Below the pieces are notes generated by a model, which saw nothing but the letters and a program-made list of their open reading frames with translations, did not search any database and had not been told where the DNA came from. Source: Antilocapra americana (taxonomy: Eukaryota; Chordata; Mammalia; Artiodactyla; Antilocapridae). From it: 64,000 bases of DNA. How positions within the stretch are numbered: the stretch's first letter is position 1; the number at the start of each line of letters is the position of its first letter. The position numbers and the translations under genes are program-made. Shown in pieces: positions 1 to 12,160 of this stretch. The DNA is taken from the NCBI GenBank assembly GCA_007570785.1, contig ML664161.1, positions 4,709,910-4,773,909 on the forward strand, in the 5' to 3' direction.

Positions 1-1743
1 TAAGATCCTGTAACTGATCAAACACTCATCCAGGAATAGAAGCAAAATATGTAGCTTTGTCTCTTGCAGTGACCTTCAAGCTTTAATTTCCACCTCCTAC
101 TTTCAAGCCTTATCACTTGGCTTGAAAGTGGATGAGATATACATGTAGGAAGGAGAGGCTGAAAGCCCTTTTCTACAAACATTGCCCTTGGGGAGTGTAT
201 TGCTTGGTTGAAGTTGGGATTGTAGAAGAAATTGTTCCCCCACATCCTAATTCAGAGGGTTGTTTAGCCCAGTTTCTGGCTGCTGTTTTTGGAATGTGGG
301 GCTAGATAGCACTTTTCCTTATCTGTAGGTCTTAGAAGCCAATTTCAGGGCAATCGGAAAAGTTTCACTCAATATTCAACATTGTTTTCCCCAAAAAGTA
401 TAAAGTAAGCCACTTAGGCAATTCTATATTTTTCTAGCAGCCATATTAAAAAGGTGAAGAGAAAGAGTTTGGAATTAATTTTATAACATACTTCACCCCA
501 GCTTATCCAAAATATATTTCAACATGTGATCAATATAAAATATTAATTTAAATAGTTTTTATTTATCATACTGTCTTCAAAATCTAGTGTGTATTTTATA
601 GTTGCAGGACCATTTAAATTTGAGTTAGACTCATTTCAGTGCCCAGGAGCCATTTTAGACAACTCTGTTATAGATTATCTTGTGAGGAAAACTAACAATG
701 GTTTTTTACCGCTCATAGAATAAATCCAGCTTTCTGTTACAAACATGTTTGTATTTTAGACAATTTTTCTGAAGGGTGAAGGGGCAGGCACCTTGCCTTA
801 TCACAGGCTTGGAGATTTCACCCTCTTAATATGTCCTTACCTATTAATCAATTATATAGAAACTCAGCTGTTTTAAAATATCCTTTAAAAAATTTTTTTT
901 CTAACTCAGGTTATTGCTCAATTAACCAGTGAAAAATATCTATAATAAGTTTTCTTTGAACTTTGTATCACAACTTTCAGAAAGAAACTGACGAAATTTA
1001 CTATCTCTTAAAACACAAATCAAGCTTTTCTTCCATGAAGGCAGCTCAATATAGCTCTTTGCAGATGGATGGGTCTATTTCAATGGCCAGGTAATCGAAC
1101 ACAGGCTTGATATGCCCCATCTGTTCTGTTTCAGATTTATTTCTTCAGACAGAGCAAGAAAGAATCAAAAATCAGAGGTAAAATTGAAGTTATTACTTTT
1201 TAGATATTTTTTTCCTGTTTTTTTGGTTTGGCAGCTTGCCTCATTCCACAGAGACTTTATGAGGTATACTTATGTCTTAAATTTTTGAAGGTGAGAACTG
1301 TGGTCTAATCTGTATTCTATGGGTTACCTAGCACACAGAGTGTGCCCAATAAATATTAAACAGGAAGACTTTATTGAACCACTCTACACCATACACTTCC
1401 TAGTTCATCCTTCGTGCCAGCTTCTAGGGCAGAATCATTATGAATAGATGGGTGGTTGGATAGATTAATGAGAGAATTTATTTGATAGTTTGCTGCCAAA
1501 ATTTTGCTACCTATAATTAAATCATATTTCTTGGTCTTCTCCCATAAGTCACAAGGAGAATACCTTCACTTATATTAATAAAAAGCCTAAGTCTGTATAA
1601 ATACAGAGTAAGATCCTTGTCTGCAAATTTTAAAGGAAGTTAAAGCCCAGTAAACTCCATTTCCATCAACCCGTATAACTAGAACCCCCTAAATGACCTT
1701 CTGGCACCTCAAAATCAAAATACTTTAATGATGTCAGGATATG

Positions 1744-1770
1744 TGGAAGTCAATAAAATATTGACTTCCA
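1744..1770. repeat. Perfect 12-bp inverted repeat (hairpin)
   Basis: TGGAAGTCAATA (1,744-1,755) is followed, after the spacer AAA, by its exact reverse complement (1,759-1,770). It is read directly from the sequence. No flanking element explains it and function is unknown. Confidence 0.85.
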
Positions 1771-1779
1771 GTTATTCGA

Positions 1780-2000
1780 TACTGAATTATGCTCAGTGTA
1801 GTTTTAATGCTGAAAGGATTTTATTTCTCCAAAGCTATTAATTTATTAAATTCACTGATTTTAAAATATTTTATAGAATACCTATTATCTTCCAAGCATT
1901 ATTTCCAGATCTGGACAATAGATAAAAATTCCTGCTTTAAGCAAGTTTACAATCTATTGGAATACTTAATTTAATAGGTACTCAATTAAAATATTTAAAA
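1780..2000 (-). mobile_element. L2 LINE 3' remnant, antisense
   Basis: The text around 1,870-1,970 resembles the antisense L2 3' end: a degraded form of the pattern that usually reads as a short list of tally-like phrases ending in a conserved tract near the 3' end. It is very degraded, so the call is tentative. Confidence 0.4.
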
Positions 2001-3680
2001 CATTTAATTTAATCAACTATTTTCATTTAATTCCAGTATGTGATGATTTAATTCATTCTTACAAAACAGAAAATCCAAAATGTAGGTAGTAGAACCAGGA
2101 CCACAATCAAGATTATTTGATTTTAAAATGTATATTCTTTTCACAGTACCATGACAAGTACAATAACTGTTTTCTCTTACACTGCCCATCAAGTTTCACC
2201 ATGTACTGAGCCAAGCCAGGGCACCCCACTTGTGGATGAGATAATGGATACCCTCAGTGCCATGGCATTCTGAGCTCCTCAGTTTCACTCTATATTATAA
2301 CTGCTTTCCCAAATTTTGGTTTCTTAAAGAACTTGCTGGTACCTCAACATCAAAATGATACCTTCAAGTTCCCTTCATAAACTTCTCTTGATTTCATACA
2401 GCCCAATAGCATTTATTCAATAATTTCACATGCCACATGCTATTTCCCGGAGATGCAAAAATAACTATTTTGCTACTTGCTTTCAATTTACTCATAACCT
2501 AGAAAAGAAAAGAGATATAAGAAAAAAATATGGAGTTGGAATAGTGATAGAGACAGGCATATCCTAACAGAAGTATCATGAAAAGGTCTGTAGTTTAACT
2601 AGGACTCAGAGAGAAGGTATCCTCGGGGAACTGGGGAATGATGCCCAAGAGAATCCAAAAGAGCAACTGGGATTCCTCAGTGAGGCACGAAGGCAAATCG
2701 CCCCTGCATTTTTCTGGAATGTATACTCATCGTGTGCTCATGATTAGTACATTCCATATGGCATACCTCTCATTCTAGACAGTGAGTTCTATGAGTCAAG
2801 GCCCCTATCTGGCACAAATTTTTCTTTCACTGGGCCTAGAATGATGACTTTAAGCATCAATTCGCAGTCAAGCAGTCCCATCCTGCAGTACACAGGTGCT
2901 TTGGGATTAAGAGATCTACAAGCTTAGCAAAAAGGTTTATGTTAATTATATCAGAACTACATCTTGCAGGACTTTACATTTTTCTCATATTAAAGCAGAT
3001 ATAGACATCTGAAACTTTTTAAGAAATAACTGAGTAAATCTTTCATTTGGTTACTAAATCAAAGGCCATGGAAATAACTCTAAAGTGTCATTTCCATTTT
3101 GTGCAACTTGTGTATTTGTCAAACCTTACTTAGAACAGTGTAGACAGCATAAGTGAATACTGAATTAACCATCACTTTAGCACTGATGGTGCTAAAGGAG
3201 GTAATCTGTCACACCATACACCAAAATGATAACATTGAAAAGCAATGCAAGACAAAGCAATATCAACTGAAAGCGACTGAATGAACTGTAGCCTCCTTAT
3301 ACCTCTTCTCTCTCCTCTGTGGTCAATCCCAGGAATTCACAGCAAGATACCAACACATGTGTATATGTTTGAGTATAAATGCATACAAAATTCTGGTAAA
3401 TACAGTCCTAAATGCTTACAGCAATTATCTCCGATTGGTATGTTAGAATCAAATAGCTTCTTGTATTATTTTTCTTTTTTTCTATTTTCTTTTGTCAGTG
3501 GATACATACATATTACATTGATAGAGGATCTACTATACCATTAAAATTTGAATCCTAGCTTCTCTCACTCTTTGTGTATGTGATGAGTGTCCTGATTCAG
3601 CCTGCAATTTTCTCTCTCTTCAAAGCCCCATGACTTGGACCCTGGTCTCTAATCAGTATATTTGTCATGAGTAGGACATC

Positions 3681-4046
3681 CTGTGGTATTGGAGAAGACT
3701 CTTGAGAGTCCCTTGGACAGCAAGGAGATCCAACTAGTCCATCCTAAAGGAAATCAGTCCTGAATATTCACTGAAAGGACTGATGCTGAAGCTGAAATTC
3801 CAATACTTTGGCCACCTGATGTGAAGAACTGACTCATTGGAAAAAACCCTGATGCTAGGAAAAGTTGAAGGCAGGAGGAGAAGGGGACAACAGAGGATGA
3901 GATGGTTGGATGGCATCACTGACTTAATGGACATGAGTCTGAGTAAACTCCAGGAGTTGGTGATGGACAGGGAGGCCTGGCGTGCTGCATTCCATGGGGT
4001 TGCAAAGAGCTGGACATGACTGAGTGACTAAACTGAACTGAACTAA
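3681..4046 (+). mobile_element. BovB (RTE) LINE, 3' fragment
   Basis: This is the sense-strand 3' end of BovB, from the codons just after the reverse transcriptase to the terminal ACTGAACTGAACT-type repeat. The frame at 3,837-4,019 keeps the typical [16 protein letters not shown] reading. It is strongly 5'-truncated, as most BovB copies are, and non-functional. Confidence 0.9.
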
Positions 4047-5098
4047 CCTGAGGACATTCTAATGAAAATGTTTTAGCTTGAGAAGAAAAAGGGTATTTGA
4101 ATTAGAAATCCTGGGAGAGGCATTTTGGAGTTAATCTGCACACAAATGCTGGCTGACATCAAATATTTTATTCCCATTCCCACATTCACTGTAAACCCTG
4201 ACTCTGTTTATGTGGAATGTTCAAGTTACACATTACATATGGAGATTATTACAGCAAGCGGCAGATTTCTCTCTTCTTTGACCTTCAAGGTACACAGTAC
4301 AACCATGAAACAATATTCGATTTTCTCCATTTTATGGATGTGATTCTAGACTGTAAACTCTTTGAGAGAGGCTTTGTTTTTCCTTTTTGTAACTCCACAG
4401 AGATGAGAATTCAGCTGGTTTAAATAGAATATCCTATTTACTTCTGAATAGTGGTGGGAAAGTTGAGTGCCCTGGGGAATTTGAAAATCAGATGTTTAGA
4501 AAAAATTTTTTCTGCTCACCAAGCACATGTTATAATAGATTTTTGGATATCTTCCTCATAATGAATGAACTATTTACCAATTTTAACTTCATTGTAAATA
4601 AAATGACAATATGTATGTGGTTATTGTTGAAATCATACCTTAGAAATATAATAGGCTGTCTAAAACAAACCTAGGAACATAAGAAAACAAATAAAATTGC
4701 CCCTTCCTGGGCAGTTAATTTCTGCATTTTTGACAAATCCTGGCTTGCTTACAAGAGACTTTTTCGTTTGGAAAAAATGAGATGAACAGTTAACATACCT
4801 GACAGGTGACTGTTGTGTAGGAAACAGAAGTAGTGAATGTAAGGCGGTATTTCTTAACCAGTTTAGAATATGAAGCCCTGATGTTTTGTGAGAAGAGAAT
4901 TAACTGGTTCAGGGTTCTGAAAAGGATAAATTCATCAGGCGATAGTCCTTTGCTGTCCAACTGAGTGGCATTTACATTACATTCTTCAAAGAGCAGGGCC
5001 TCAGAGGACCTGGAAAGCTAGACATTAGAATCAGATTCAGGGCTCCAGGCATGAACGAGACAAGCCATGTACACTGACAGCAATTCTCAGTAATCCTT
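4047..5098. other. Intergenic, no gene seen
   Basis: AT-rich sequence with short overlapping ORFs only. A weak L2-like 3' end may lie near 4,335-4,415. Nothing else can be supported. Confidence 0.5.
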
Positions 5099-5203
5099 AG
5101 GGCTTCGCTGGTGGCTCAGATGGTAAAGAATCCACCTGTAATGTGGGAGACCCAGGTTTGATCCCTGGGTTGGGACGATCCCCTGGAGAAGTAAATGGCT
5201 ACA
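5099..5203 (+). mobile_element. Bov-tA SINE, 3'-truncated
   Basis: It starts with the tRNA-derived head GGCTTCGCTGGTGGCTCAGA and the B-box-like GGTTTGATCCC, then stops after the GGAGAAG segment. The second half of the SINE is missing. Confidence 0.85.
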
Positions 5204-5357
5204 GTTATCAGTCTTCCTTAGTTCAAGACTTTTTCAGCAACTTAAACCAGAGAAAAAGGTAGTGAGTGGGCAACCACTCACCACTCAAAGATCTTAACTT
5301 AAACAATTTCATACTTTTTCTTGGCCTAACTCTAACTTAGAAAGGATATGGTCTGGT

Positions 5358-5460
5358 AGGCAGTGTTTCTCAAATTCAAATGTGCACACTGGTCACCTGG
5401 AGGTCTTGTCTCCCAAGACGCTGATGCTCCTGAACTCAGGACTGGGTAGAAAACACCAAG
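5358..5460 (+). mobile_element. MER5A-like hAT-Charlie fragment
   Basis: The sequence GTTTCTCAAATTCAAATGTG followed by the CACCTGGAGG tract matches the start of MER5A-type non-autonomous DNA transposons. It is old and incomplete. Confidence 0.55.
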
Positions 5461-5555
5461 AGAACCATAGAGTCCTGCATGGTACACTGACTCTGTTGGG
5501 TTATGAAGGATTGGAAAAGTTCTGCCTTTTTTCAAAGCCAACTATCTAAATCAGT

Positions 5556-6047
5556 GGAAGGTGGCATTGGGTGGGGTGGAGGCAGCTCCTGATGTGATGG
5601 GAAGCTCCAAGCCTGACCTGAACTCTGCAGTTGCTCAGGCCACATTAGATGCATGTGATGTTCAAGGAGAGGCCAGCTTCATTCCTTGTGGGGCTGGAGA
5701 CCAACAGCTCCCAGGATCACAGTTTAGACAGTGGAGGTCACCTGTTACCACAGTATCACAACATCTGCAGCTAAAGCATCATGACATAAATAACAGTGTC
5801 CTCTCTTAGAGGAAGCAAGGTGGAGCATGGGAGAGAACACTAAACCCTTGCCTTTCTGGCTTCCCAGAATCCAACTTTCCAGAAGAAACCGAGTCCCTTC
5901 CTTCTGTCCCCACCTCCTAGTGGAATGTTTAGGTAGACCTTTGCCTCAGTTCATCACGGCAACATCTGCAGGGCTCCCCAAATTTCTCTCTGGGACCAGA
6001 AATGTGGCAGCATCTGACCTGTACGTCAGGTGAGACGCTAGGCTCTA
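5556..6047. other. GC-rich unique block, left part
   Basis: This segment is clearly more GC-rich than its AT-rich surroundings and matches no repeat I know. It has two open stretches of 68-82 codons without splice sites or family motifs. It appears to be the left half of a block interrupted by the BovB copy that follows. Origin unknown: it could be an old LTR, a decayed retrocopy or unique DNA. Confidence 0.5.
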
Positions 6048-6868
6048 TGAATCACAAGATTGCTGGGAGAAATAGCCACAACCTCAGAAATGCAGATGGT
6101 TCCACTCTAACTACTGAGTGGGAAAAATTGAAGAGGAACTGAAGAGCCCCTTGGTGAGGGTGAAAGAGGAGAGTAAAAAAGCTGGCTTAAAATTCAACAT
6201 TCAAAAAACAAAGATCATGGCACCCAGTTCTATCACTTCAGGGCAAATAGAAGGGGAAATAGTTGAAACAGTGAGAGATTTTACTTTCTTGGGCTCCAAG
6301 ATCACTACTGACAGTCACTGCACCCACAAATTTAAAAGATGTTTGCTCCTTGGAAGAAAAGCTATGACAAACCTAGACAGCATATTAAAAAGCAGAGACA
6401 TCACTTGGCTGACAAACGTCCATATAATCAAAGCTATGGTTTTCCCAGTAGTCATGTATGGATGTGAAAGTTGGACCATAAAGAAGGCTGAGTGCCTAAG
6501 AATTGATGCTTTCAAATTGTGGTGCTAGAGTCTTGAGAGTCCTTTGGACTTCAGGGAGATCAAACCAGTCAATTCTAAAGGAAATTAATCCTGAATATTC
6601 ATTGGAAGGACTGAAGCTGAAACTCAAGCTCCAATACTTTGGTCACCTGATGCAAAGAGCTGACTCATTGGAAAAGACCCTGATGCTGGGAAAGACTGAA
6701 GGCAAAGGAGAAGGAGGAGACTGAGGATGAGATGGTTGGATGGTATCACTGACTCAGTGGACATGAGTTTGAGCAAACTCCGTGAGGTAGTGAAGCACAG
6801 AAGAGCCTGGTGTGCTGTAGGCTTTGGGATCACAAAGAGTTGGCAGGACTTAGTGACTGAACAACAAC
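6048..6868 (+). mobile_element. BovB LINE, 3' part with RT remnant
   Basis: Sense BovB from just upstream of the reverse-transcriptase YADD region to the 3' end (ACTGAACAACAACA). The 136-codon frame at 6,118-6,528 reads as RT thumb and linker: KVK/VKEESKKAGLKFNIQKTK and VMYGCESWTIKKAE are characteristic. The YADD site itself is lost. The element splits a GC-rich unique block. Confidence 0.92.
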
Positions 6869-7490
6869 AGCCTCCCCTGAGACCAAGACACATTTGTGCA
6901 GATCAGAAAATGACTCTTCAGGTGGGAGAAAGATGTGGGCGAACTGAGGGACCACGTGTGTGTGGAGCAGGACTGGTCCCAGGAGGGCACTTGCAAGGCA
7001 CAACCCACACCACTGCATCAGTGCCTTTCCTCCGGCAGCTCCCTAACCAGAACCATCAGCCTGCTGAGAACCACCCAGATGCCTGAGAATGTGTCTAGCT
7101 GCCAGCGAGTAGATGATGATTTGGGGGGAAAAGTGCTTGGAGCTTTTCCAAAGAAACCTCATCCCCAACCCCAGCAGCATCCTGCCTTTCTTGGCTCACA
7201 TGGGGCTCCACCTTTGGGTGAGGACATTTCTCTCAGAACCCTTCCTGCCAATCTGCAGGGCCTGCAGGAGGCCTCGAGGAGAACCCAGAAGGAGGTCACG
7301 ACTGCTGGTGGTTCAGGAGCCGACACCCTGGGGAGGTGCCTTAACACTGCCTCACTGGACTGAGAGGCGACGTCTGCAATCCTAGTGGGGAATCCGCCCT
7401 GGGCCCTGCAGGGCCAGGGCAGCCTGACTCGTTCTGCAGCTTGTGCCAGAAAAATCATCAGAAATAGGCCTGAATCCTTGCCAGGTCTGC
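6869..7490. other. GC-rich unique block, right part, with 142-codon ORF
   Basis: It continues the GC-rich composition seen at 5,556-6,047. A + strand frame stays open for 142 codons (6,935-7,363), and two other frames are open for 90-99 codons, which is expected in GC-rich DNA. The protein has no signal peptide, domain or motif I recognise. I do not call it a gene. It may be a decayed retrocopy or an old LTR. Confidence 0.45.
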
Positions 7491-8059
7491 CTCGCCATGA
7501 ATTTTGTGTACTATGACCTTAAATAGCCTAGATAAGCCAGAAGCCTAAAATAGTTCAACTCTTAGAGTAACAGAATTTAGTCTTCTTCTCCTTCCTTAAG
7601 TTGAATTCTTAATTATTAAATTGTAGGCTTTCTTTGTTGCTGTAAAAATGTTCAAGGCCACAATTCTATAGATTTTGAAGTGAAATGCTCAGAGATGAAT
7701 TAATTTGCCATTAATTAGCATCTGATTTCTACTCTGATCTGATGGTTGTTTAGAAGAGTACTTTTGTTTATTTATTCATGATTTTGTCATTGAATCCTAG
7801 TTTTACTGGATTGACTCAAGAATATATAGCTTCTATTGCTCTTTGTGAGATGAAGTATGTGACTCACAATTGAATATGCTCTAAAATATGGCAAAACAAA
7901 GCATATTCCCTTTTGGTAAAATATGAATGTTTTAAATATATGTATGTGTAATTATAAATATTTGAAAAGGAGTCTGCTGAACTTATTTTTAATGCACTGT
8001 ATCTTTAGTTGATTAAATTATCTTTGTGAAAGATTTTATTTTATGTATTTTTGATGCTG
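7491..8059. other. AT-rich intergenic, nothing recognised
   Basis: No repeat boundary, exon or regulatory motif could be supported. Confidence 0.5.
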
Positions 8060-8560
8060 TGTGCCTGGCAAATAAAGCTATCAACTTTGCTTTGTACTTT
8101 AGCTTTTACCATGATAAAAGAACCCCTATGTCTTATTTGGTGCTCTTGTTGTATATCTTACTTTATTTGATATATCAATATTGCCAGCCCTTCTTACATT
8201 TTTATTTGTATTTGCCTCTGTGATCTGCACATACTTTTCTCAAATTTTATCTTCATTTTTATTTCAGTTGTGTTTCTAATAAACAGTATATATCAGTATA
8301 CGTCAGTATATATTTTAAAATTCAATTTGATTTTCATTGTTTCATGATAGGGAATTTATTGTGAAGATTAATAGTTGTTTTAGTCTCATCATATTTAATA
8401 TTTATTAATTTTTCTACTTCTATTAATTATTAATTTTTCTATTTTTATCTCTCCCTATATTTTTGCCAATTGTATTAGGCCTTTTTATGGCAAACATTAG
8501 TCATTAAATTAATGGTGTTTGATGATTCTCTGTACCTCTAAATATTACCTTACGAATGTA
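8060..8560 (-). mobile_element. Old L1 remnant, antisense
   Basis: T-rich sequence with phrases such as GTATATCTTACTTTATTTG followed by a TTTTCTACTTCTATT-type tract resembles antisense ORF2 of an old mammalian L1. It is too degraded for a firm family call. Confidence 0.4.
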
Positions 8561-8576
8561 AGAATAATACTTTATG

Positions 8577-9651
8577 TGTCATTGTTGTTTAGTTGCTAAG
8601 TTGTGTATCACTCTTTGTGACCCCATGGACTGCAGCAAACCAGGCTTCCCTGTCCTTCACTATCTGTCAGAGTTTGCGCAAACTCATGTCCATTGCATCA
8701 GTGATGCCATCCAACCACCCCATCCTCTGTTGCCCCCTTCTCCTCCCATCCTCAATCTTTCCCAGCATCAGGGTCTTTTCTGATGAGTCAACTCTTCGCA
8801 TCAGGTGGGCAAAGTATTGGAGCTTCAACTTCAGCTTCAGTCTTCCTAATGAATAGGGTTGATTTCCTTTAGGATAATCTTGTTGGATCTCCTTGCTGTC
8901 AAAGGGGCTCTCAAGAGTCTTTTCCAGCAGCACAATTTGAAAGCTTCAATGCTCAGCTTTCATTATGGTCCAACTCTCACATCCATACATGACTACTGGA
9001 AAAACCAGAGCTTTCACTACACGGCCGTTTGTCAGCAAACTGATATCTCTGCTTTTTAATATGTTGTCTAGGTTGGTCATACCTTTTCTTCCAAGGAGTA
9101 AGTGTCTTTTTATTTCATGTCTGCAGTTACCATTCCAGTGATTTTGGAGCCCCAGAAAGAAAGTCTGCCACTGTTTCCACTGTTTCTCCATCTATTTGCC
9201 AGAAGTGATGGGACCGGATGCCATGATCTTAGTTTTCTGAATGTTGAGCTTTAAGCCAACTTTTTCACTCTCCTCTTTCACTTTCATCAAGAGGCTCTTT
9301 AGTTCTTTTTCACCTTCTGCCATAAGGGTGGTGTCATCTGCATATCTGAAGTTGTTGATATTTCTCCCAGCAATCTTGATTCCAGCTTGTGCTTCCTCCA
9401 GCCCAGTGTTTCTCATGATGTACTCTGCATATAAGTTGAATAAGCATGGTGGCACTCTGTCTACCAGATCTAATCCTTTAAATCTATTTGTCACCTCTAC
9501 TGTATAATCATAAGGAACTTGATTTATGTCATATCTGAATATCTAGTTGTTTTCCTTACTTTCTTAGCTCTAAGCTTGAATTTTGCAATAAGAAGGTGAT
9601 GTTCTGAGCCACAATCAGCTCCAGGTCTTGTTTTTCTCTGACTGTATAAAG
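8577..9651 (-). mobile_element. BovB LINE, antisense, internally deleted
   Basis: The element runs on the minus strand from its 3' repeat (GTTGTTTAGTTGCTAAG) through the RT. The minus frame at 9,192-9,494 keeps the catalytic motif FRYADDTTLMAE and the following EESEKVGLKLNIQKTKIMAS. Near 9,450-9,465 the sequence jumps from just before YADD to a region that belongs near the start of the ORF, so most of the RT fingers and palm is deleted. A SINE then interrupts the element. Confidence 0.92.
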
Positions 9652-9817
9652 CATGAGATATAAGAGATGTGGGTTTAATCCCTGGAGAAGGAAATGGTAA
9701 CCCACTCTAGTATTCTTGCCTAGAGAATCCCATGACAGAGGAGCCTGGTATGCTACTGTTCATATGGTTGCAAAGAGTCGGACATGACTGAAGCAACTTA
9801 GCATCCACTCATGCACC
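9652..9817 (+). mobile_element. Bov-tA SINE, 5'-truncated, nested in BovB
   Basis: It begins at the B-box-like GGGTTTAATCCC and runs to GTCGGACATGACTGAAGCAAC. BovB sequence stops on its left and resumes on its right, so it inserted after the BovB copy. Confidence 0.85.
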
Positions 9818-10113
9818 TTCACCTGCAAAGAATACAATCAATCTGATTTCTGTATTGATCATCTGGTGATGTCCCTGTGTAGAGTTCCCTTTTGTTGTTG
9901 CAAGAGGGTGTTTGCTATGACCAATGCATTCTCTTGGCAAAACTCTGTTAACTTTTGCTTGCTTCATTTTGTACTCCAAGGCCAAACTTGCTCATCACTC
10001 CAGGTATCTCTTGACTTCCTACTTTTGCATTCCAGTCCCCATGATGAAAAAGACATCTTTTTTTGGTGTTAGTTCTAGGAGGTCTTATAGGTCTTCTTAG
10101 AACTGTTCAATCA
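9818..10113 (-). mobile_element. BovB LINE, antisense, continuation
   Basis: It continues the antisense BovB into the endonuclease-proximal region (TGCATTCCAGTCCCCATGATG and neighbours). It ends near 10,113, where a short stretch of sense BovB 5' sequence follows. Confidence 0.85.
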
Positions 10114-10165
10114 CAGTCATGGAAAGCTAACCAAAATGATCACATGGATCACAGCCTTGTATATG
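10114..10165 (+). mobile_element. BovB 5' fragment in opposite orientation
   Basis: GGAAAGCTAACCAAAATGAT, then CACATGGATCACAGCCTTGT, is sense-strand BovB 5' sequence. It abuts the antisense copy and so makes an inverted junction. Confidence 0.65.
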
Positions 10166-11366
10166 TCTTTACTAACACATAAAAATTAATATTTTATTTG
10201 CCCTCCATCTCTTGCCCCCTCCTCCCTGTAACTCCCTTTCAGAGGAAACATTTCTACTTGTCCCCACTCTTCCATTCTGAGCCAGTCCCCACTGTTGCCA
10301 ACAGCCAGTGCTTTGGTTTTGTAGTAACAGTTTCATATGTTTTAATGTTTTATATCCTGGCTAAATATTCTCAGACAGCATTTTCCTTGGTTCAGGAATA
10401 ACCACTCATAACTTAGATACATTCCATGAATATTATCCATTTTTTATCTCTATATCTTAAAATCTATCTCATGGTTCAGCATTAGAAAATTCATCATTAT
10501 GATTCATTAAGTAAACAAATTAAAAAGTAGAACATCATATTGCTTTTTTTATGCTTTTGGTTTTAGTAGTATCCTTTCACATTCATAATGCAGATCATGA
10601 GATAGGCAAGATTTTATCCATCAAGGCTTCCCTTCATTACTCTGCCAAACAGAAAAAACATTGCTGCCATTTTAGCCAACAGTTAATCTTTACTATAAAA
10701 TATTCTGACACTAAATGAACCTGCAACTCACACAGTGATGCTTAAATCTCATTTTGCAAATCACCAAACCAGCAGATTTTGAAACGTGGTATTCTATGAG
10801 CTTTAGGGTGTGGATGTGTCCAGGCCCTCCATGAGAACTGACCTTAAATACTTCACAAATACCATACCATCCAGGAATTCACATTTTCTTTATTTAATAA
10901 AGAATTGTGAAATCTGTAGGAAATAGCTGAATCATTATTTCTTAACTATTTCCTCCCTATTAAAACAGGAACTATGAAACAGATCAAAGGAAGATAAATT
11001 TCTTTGATTATATTCAATAGCTTGCCCCTGTCCAAATCACATATGAAAAGATGTAGACAAATAGAAATTAAGATTAAACTTTGAAGAAGTGGCTGAAGAA
11101 CTTCCCCAGGATATAGTAACTGTGTAAACTGAAAACTGATATATGTCATGAATTCAGTCCTAAATAGACTGAAGGATCACAATGGTTTTATGGACATTTT
11201 TCTTTTCTTCTTTTGCTACTTTCCCAGACTTCTACAAAGAGATCTGCTAGGAGTAATAAAAAGATAAATAAATTATAGTGATACTAAAGGTATGTATAAA
11301 CAAATTCTCTTCACTAATGGTAAAGTTGTAAATTAGCATAGACTTTCAGGAAGACTGAAATGTATA
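10166..11366. other. AT-rich intergenic, no gene seen
   Basis: Only ORFs of 68 codons or fewer are present. No repeat family or splice-flanked exon was recognised. Confidence 0.5.
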
Positions 11367-11846
11367 TACAGATCTTTCTCAACTTACTACAATAGGGTTA
11401 TATCACCATACACCCATCAAGTTGAAAGTACTGTAAGTTGAAAATTTGTTTACACTTAAACTACTGGAATGTCATAAACTAGTGTACTTTAAACATGCTT
11501 AAAACACTTGAATTAGTTGGGTAATGGGTAAAATTGTCTAACATGAAGCCTATTTTATAATGAAACGTTGAGTATCTCACGTAAGTTACTGAATACTGTA
11601 CTGAAAATGGGAAACAGAGTGGTTGTAAGTTGTTTACCCTCACGATCCCATGGCTGACGAGGAGCTGTGGCTGCTGCTGCCAGGCATCATAAGAAACTAT
11701 CACCCTACACACGGCTAACCCAGAAAAAGACCAAAATTAAAAAATTCAAAGTACAGTTTCTACAAAATGCATATAGCTTTTGTACCACCTTAAAAACAAC
11801 AACAAAAAAATAAGTTAAAACTACTATAACTTGGGGACCATCTGTA
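11367..11846 (-). mobile_element. MER2-like Tigger (TcMar) DNA transposon
   Basis: The ends CAGAT...ATCTG form imperfect terminal inverted repeats (CAACTTACTAC near the left end, ACTTGGGGACC near the right). Both are flanked by TA, the target dinucleotide of Tigger/mariner elements. Internal phrases such as GCCTATTTTATAATGAAACG and GTTGTTTACCCTCACGATCC fit MER2. It is a non-autonomous fossil of about 476 bp. Confidence 0.8.
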
Positions 11847-11848
11847 CT

Positions 11849-12013
11849 TTTTTTTGGTATATAATTGCTTTACAATGTTGCATTAGATTTTACTGTACAA
11901 CAAAGTGAATCAGCTATACGTATACATGTATCCACTCCTTCTTAGACTTACCTCCACTCACCCACCCTACCCAACTAAGCATTCACAGAGCACGGAGCTG
12001 AGTTCCTGGTGCA
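11849..12013 (-). mobile_element. L1 3' end, antisense
   Basis: A T-run is followed by TTGCTTTACAATGTTGCATT and GTGAATCAGC, the reverse complement of the L1 3' UTR found in ruminants, then by CAGAGCACGGAGCTGAGTTC. Confidence 0.75.
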
Positions 12014-12021
12014 TACACTTG

Positions 12022-12160
12022 ATGGAATCGGGAGGGAGGTGGGAAGGGGGTTCTGGAAGGGGAACATATGTATACCCATGGCGGATTCATGTCAATATAT
12101 GGCAAAACCAACACGATAATGTAAAGAAAAATAAATAAATAAATAAAATTAAAAAACCCT
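12022..12160 (+). mobile_element. L1 3' end, sense, with A-rich tail
   Basis: GGTTCTGGAAGGGGAACATA, GGCGGATTCATG and GGCAAAACCAACACGATAAT followed by an (AAAT)n tail are the sense 3' end of ruminant L1. It lies head-to-head with the preceding antisense copy. Both contain the same 3' region, so they are two insertions rather than one inverted element. Confidence 0.8.

Larger units (their letters stand above)
1..3680. other. AT-rich intergenic DNA, no gene seen
   Basis: No exon, long ORF or young repeat is visible. The stretch holds one probable antisense L2 remnant (about 1,780-2,000) and a perfect hairpin at 1,744-1,770, listed separately. ORFs here are under 90 codons and look random. Confidence 0.6.

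Noticed and set aside
7159..7458. 99-codon minus-strand ORF in the GC-rich block
   Set aside because: Several frames are open together because of GC content; no motif or splice context favours it.
11849..12160. Single L1 with 5' inversion, like the 43-kb copy
   Set aside because: Both halves contain the same 3' UTR end, so two separate insertions are more likely.
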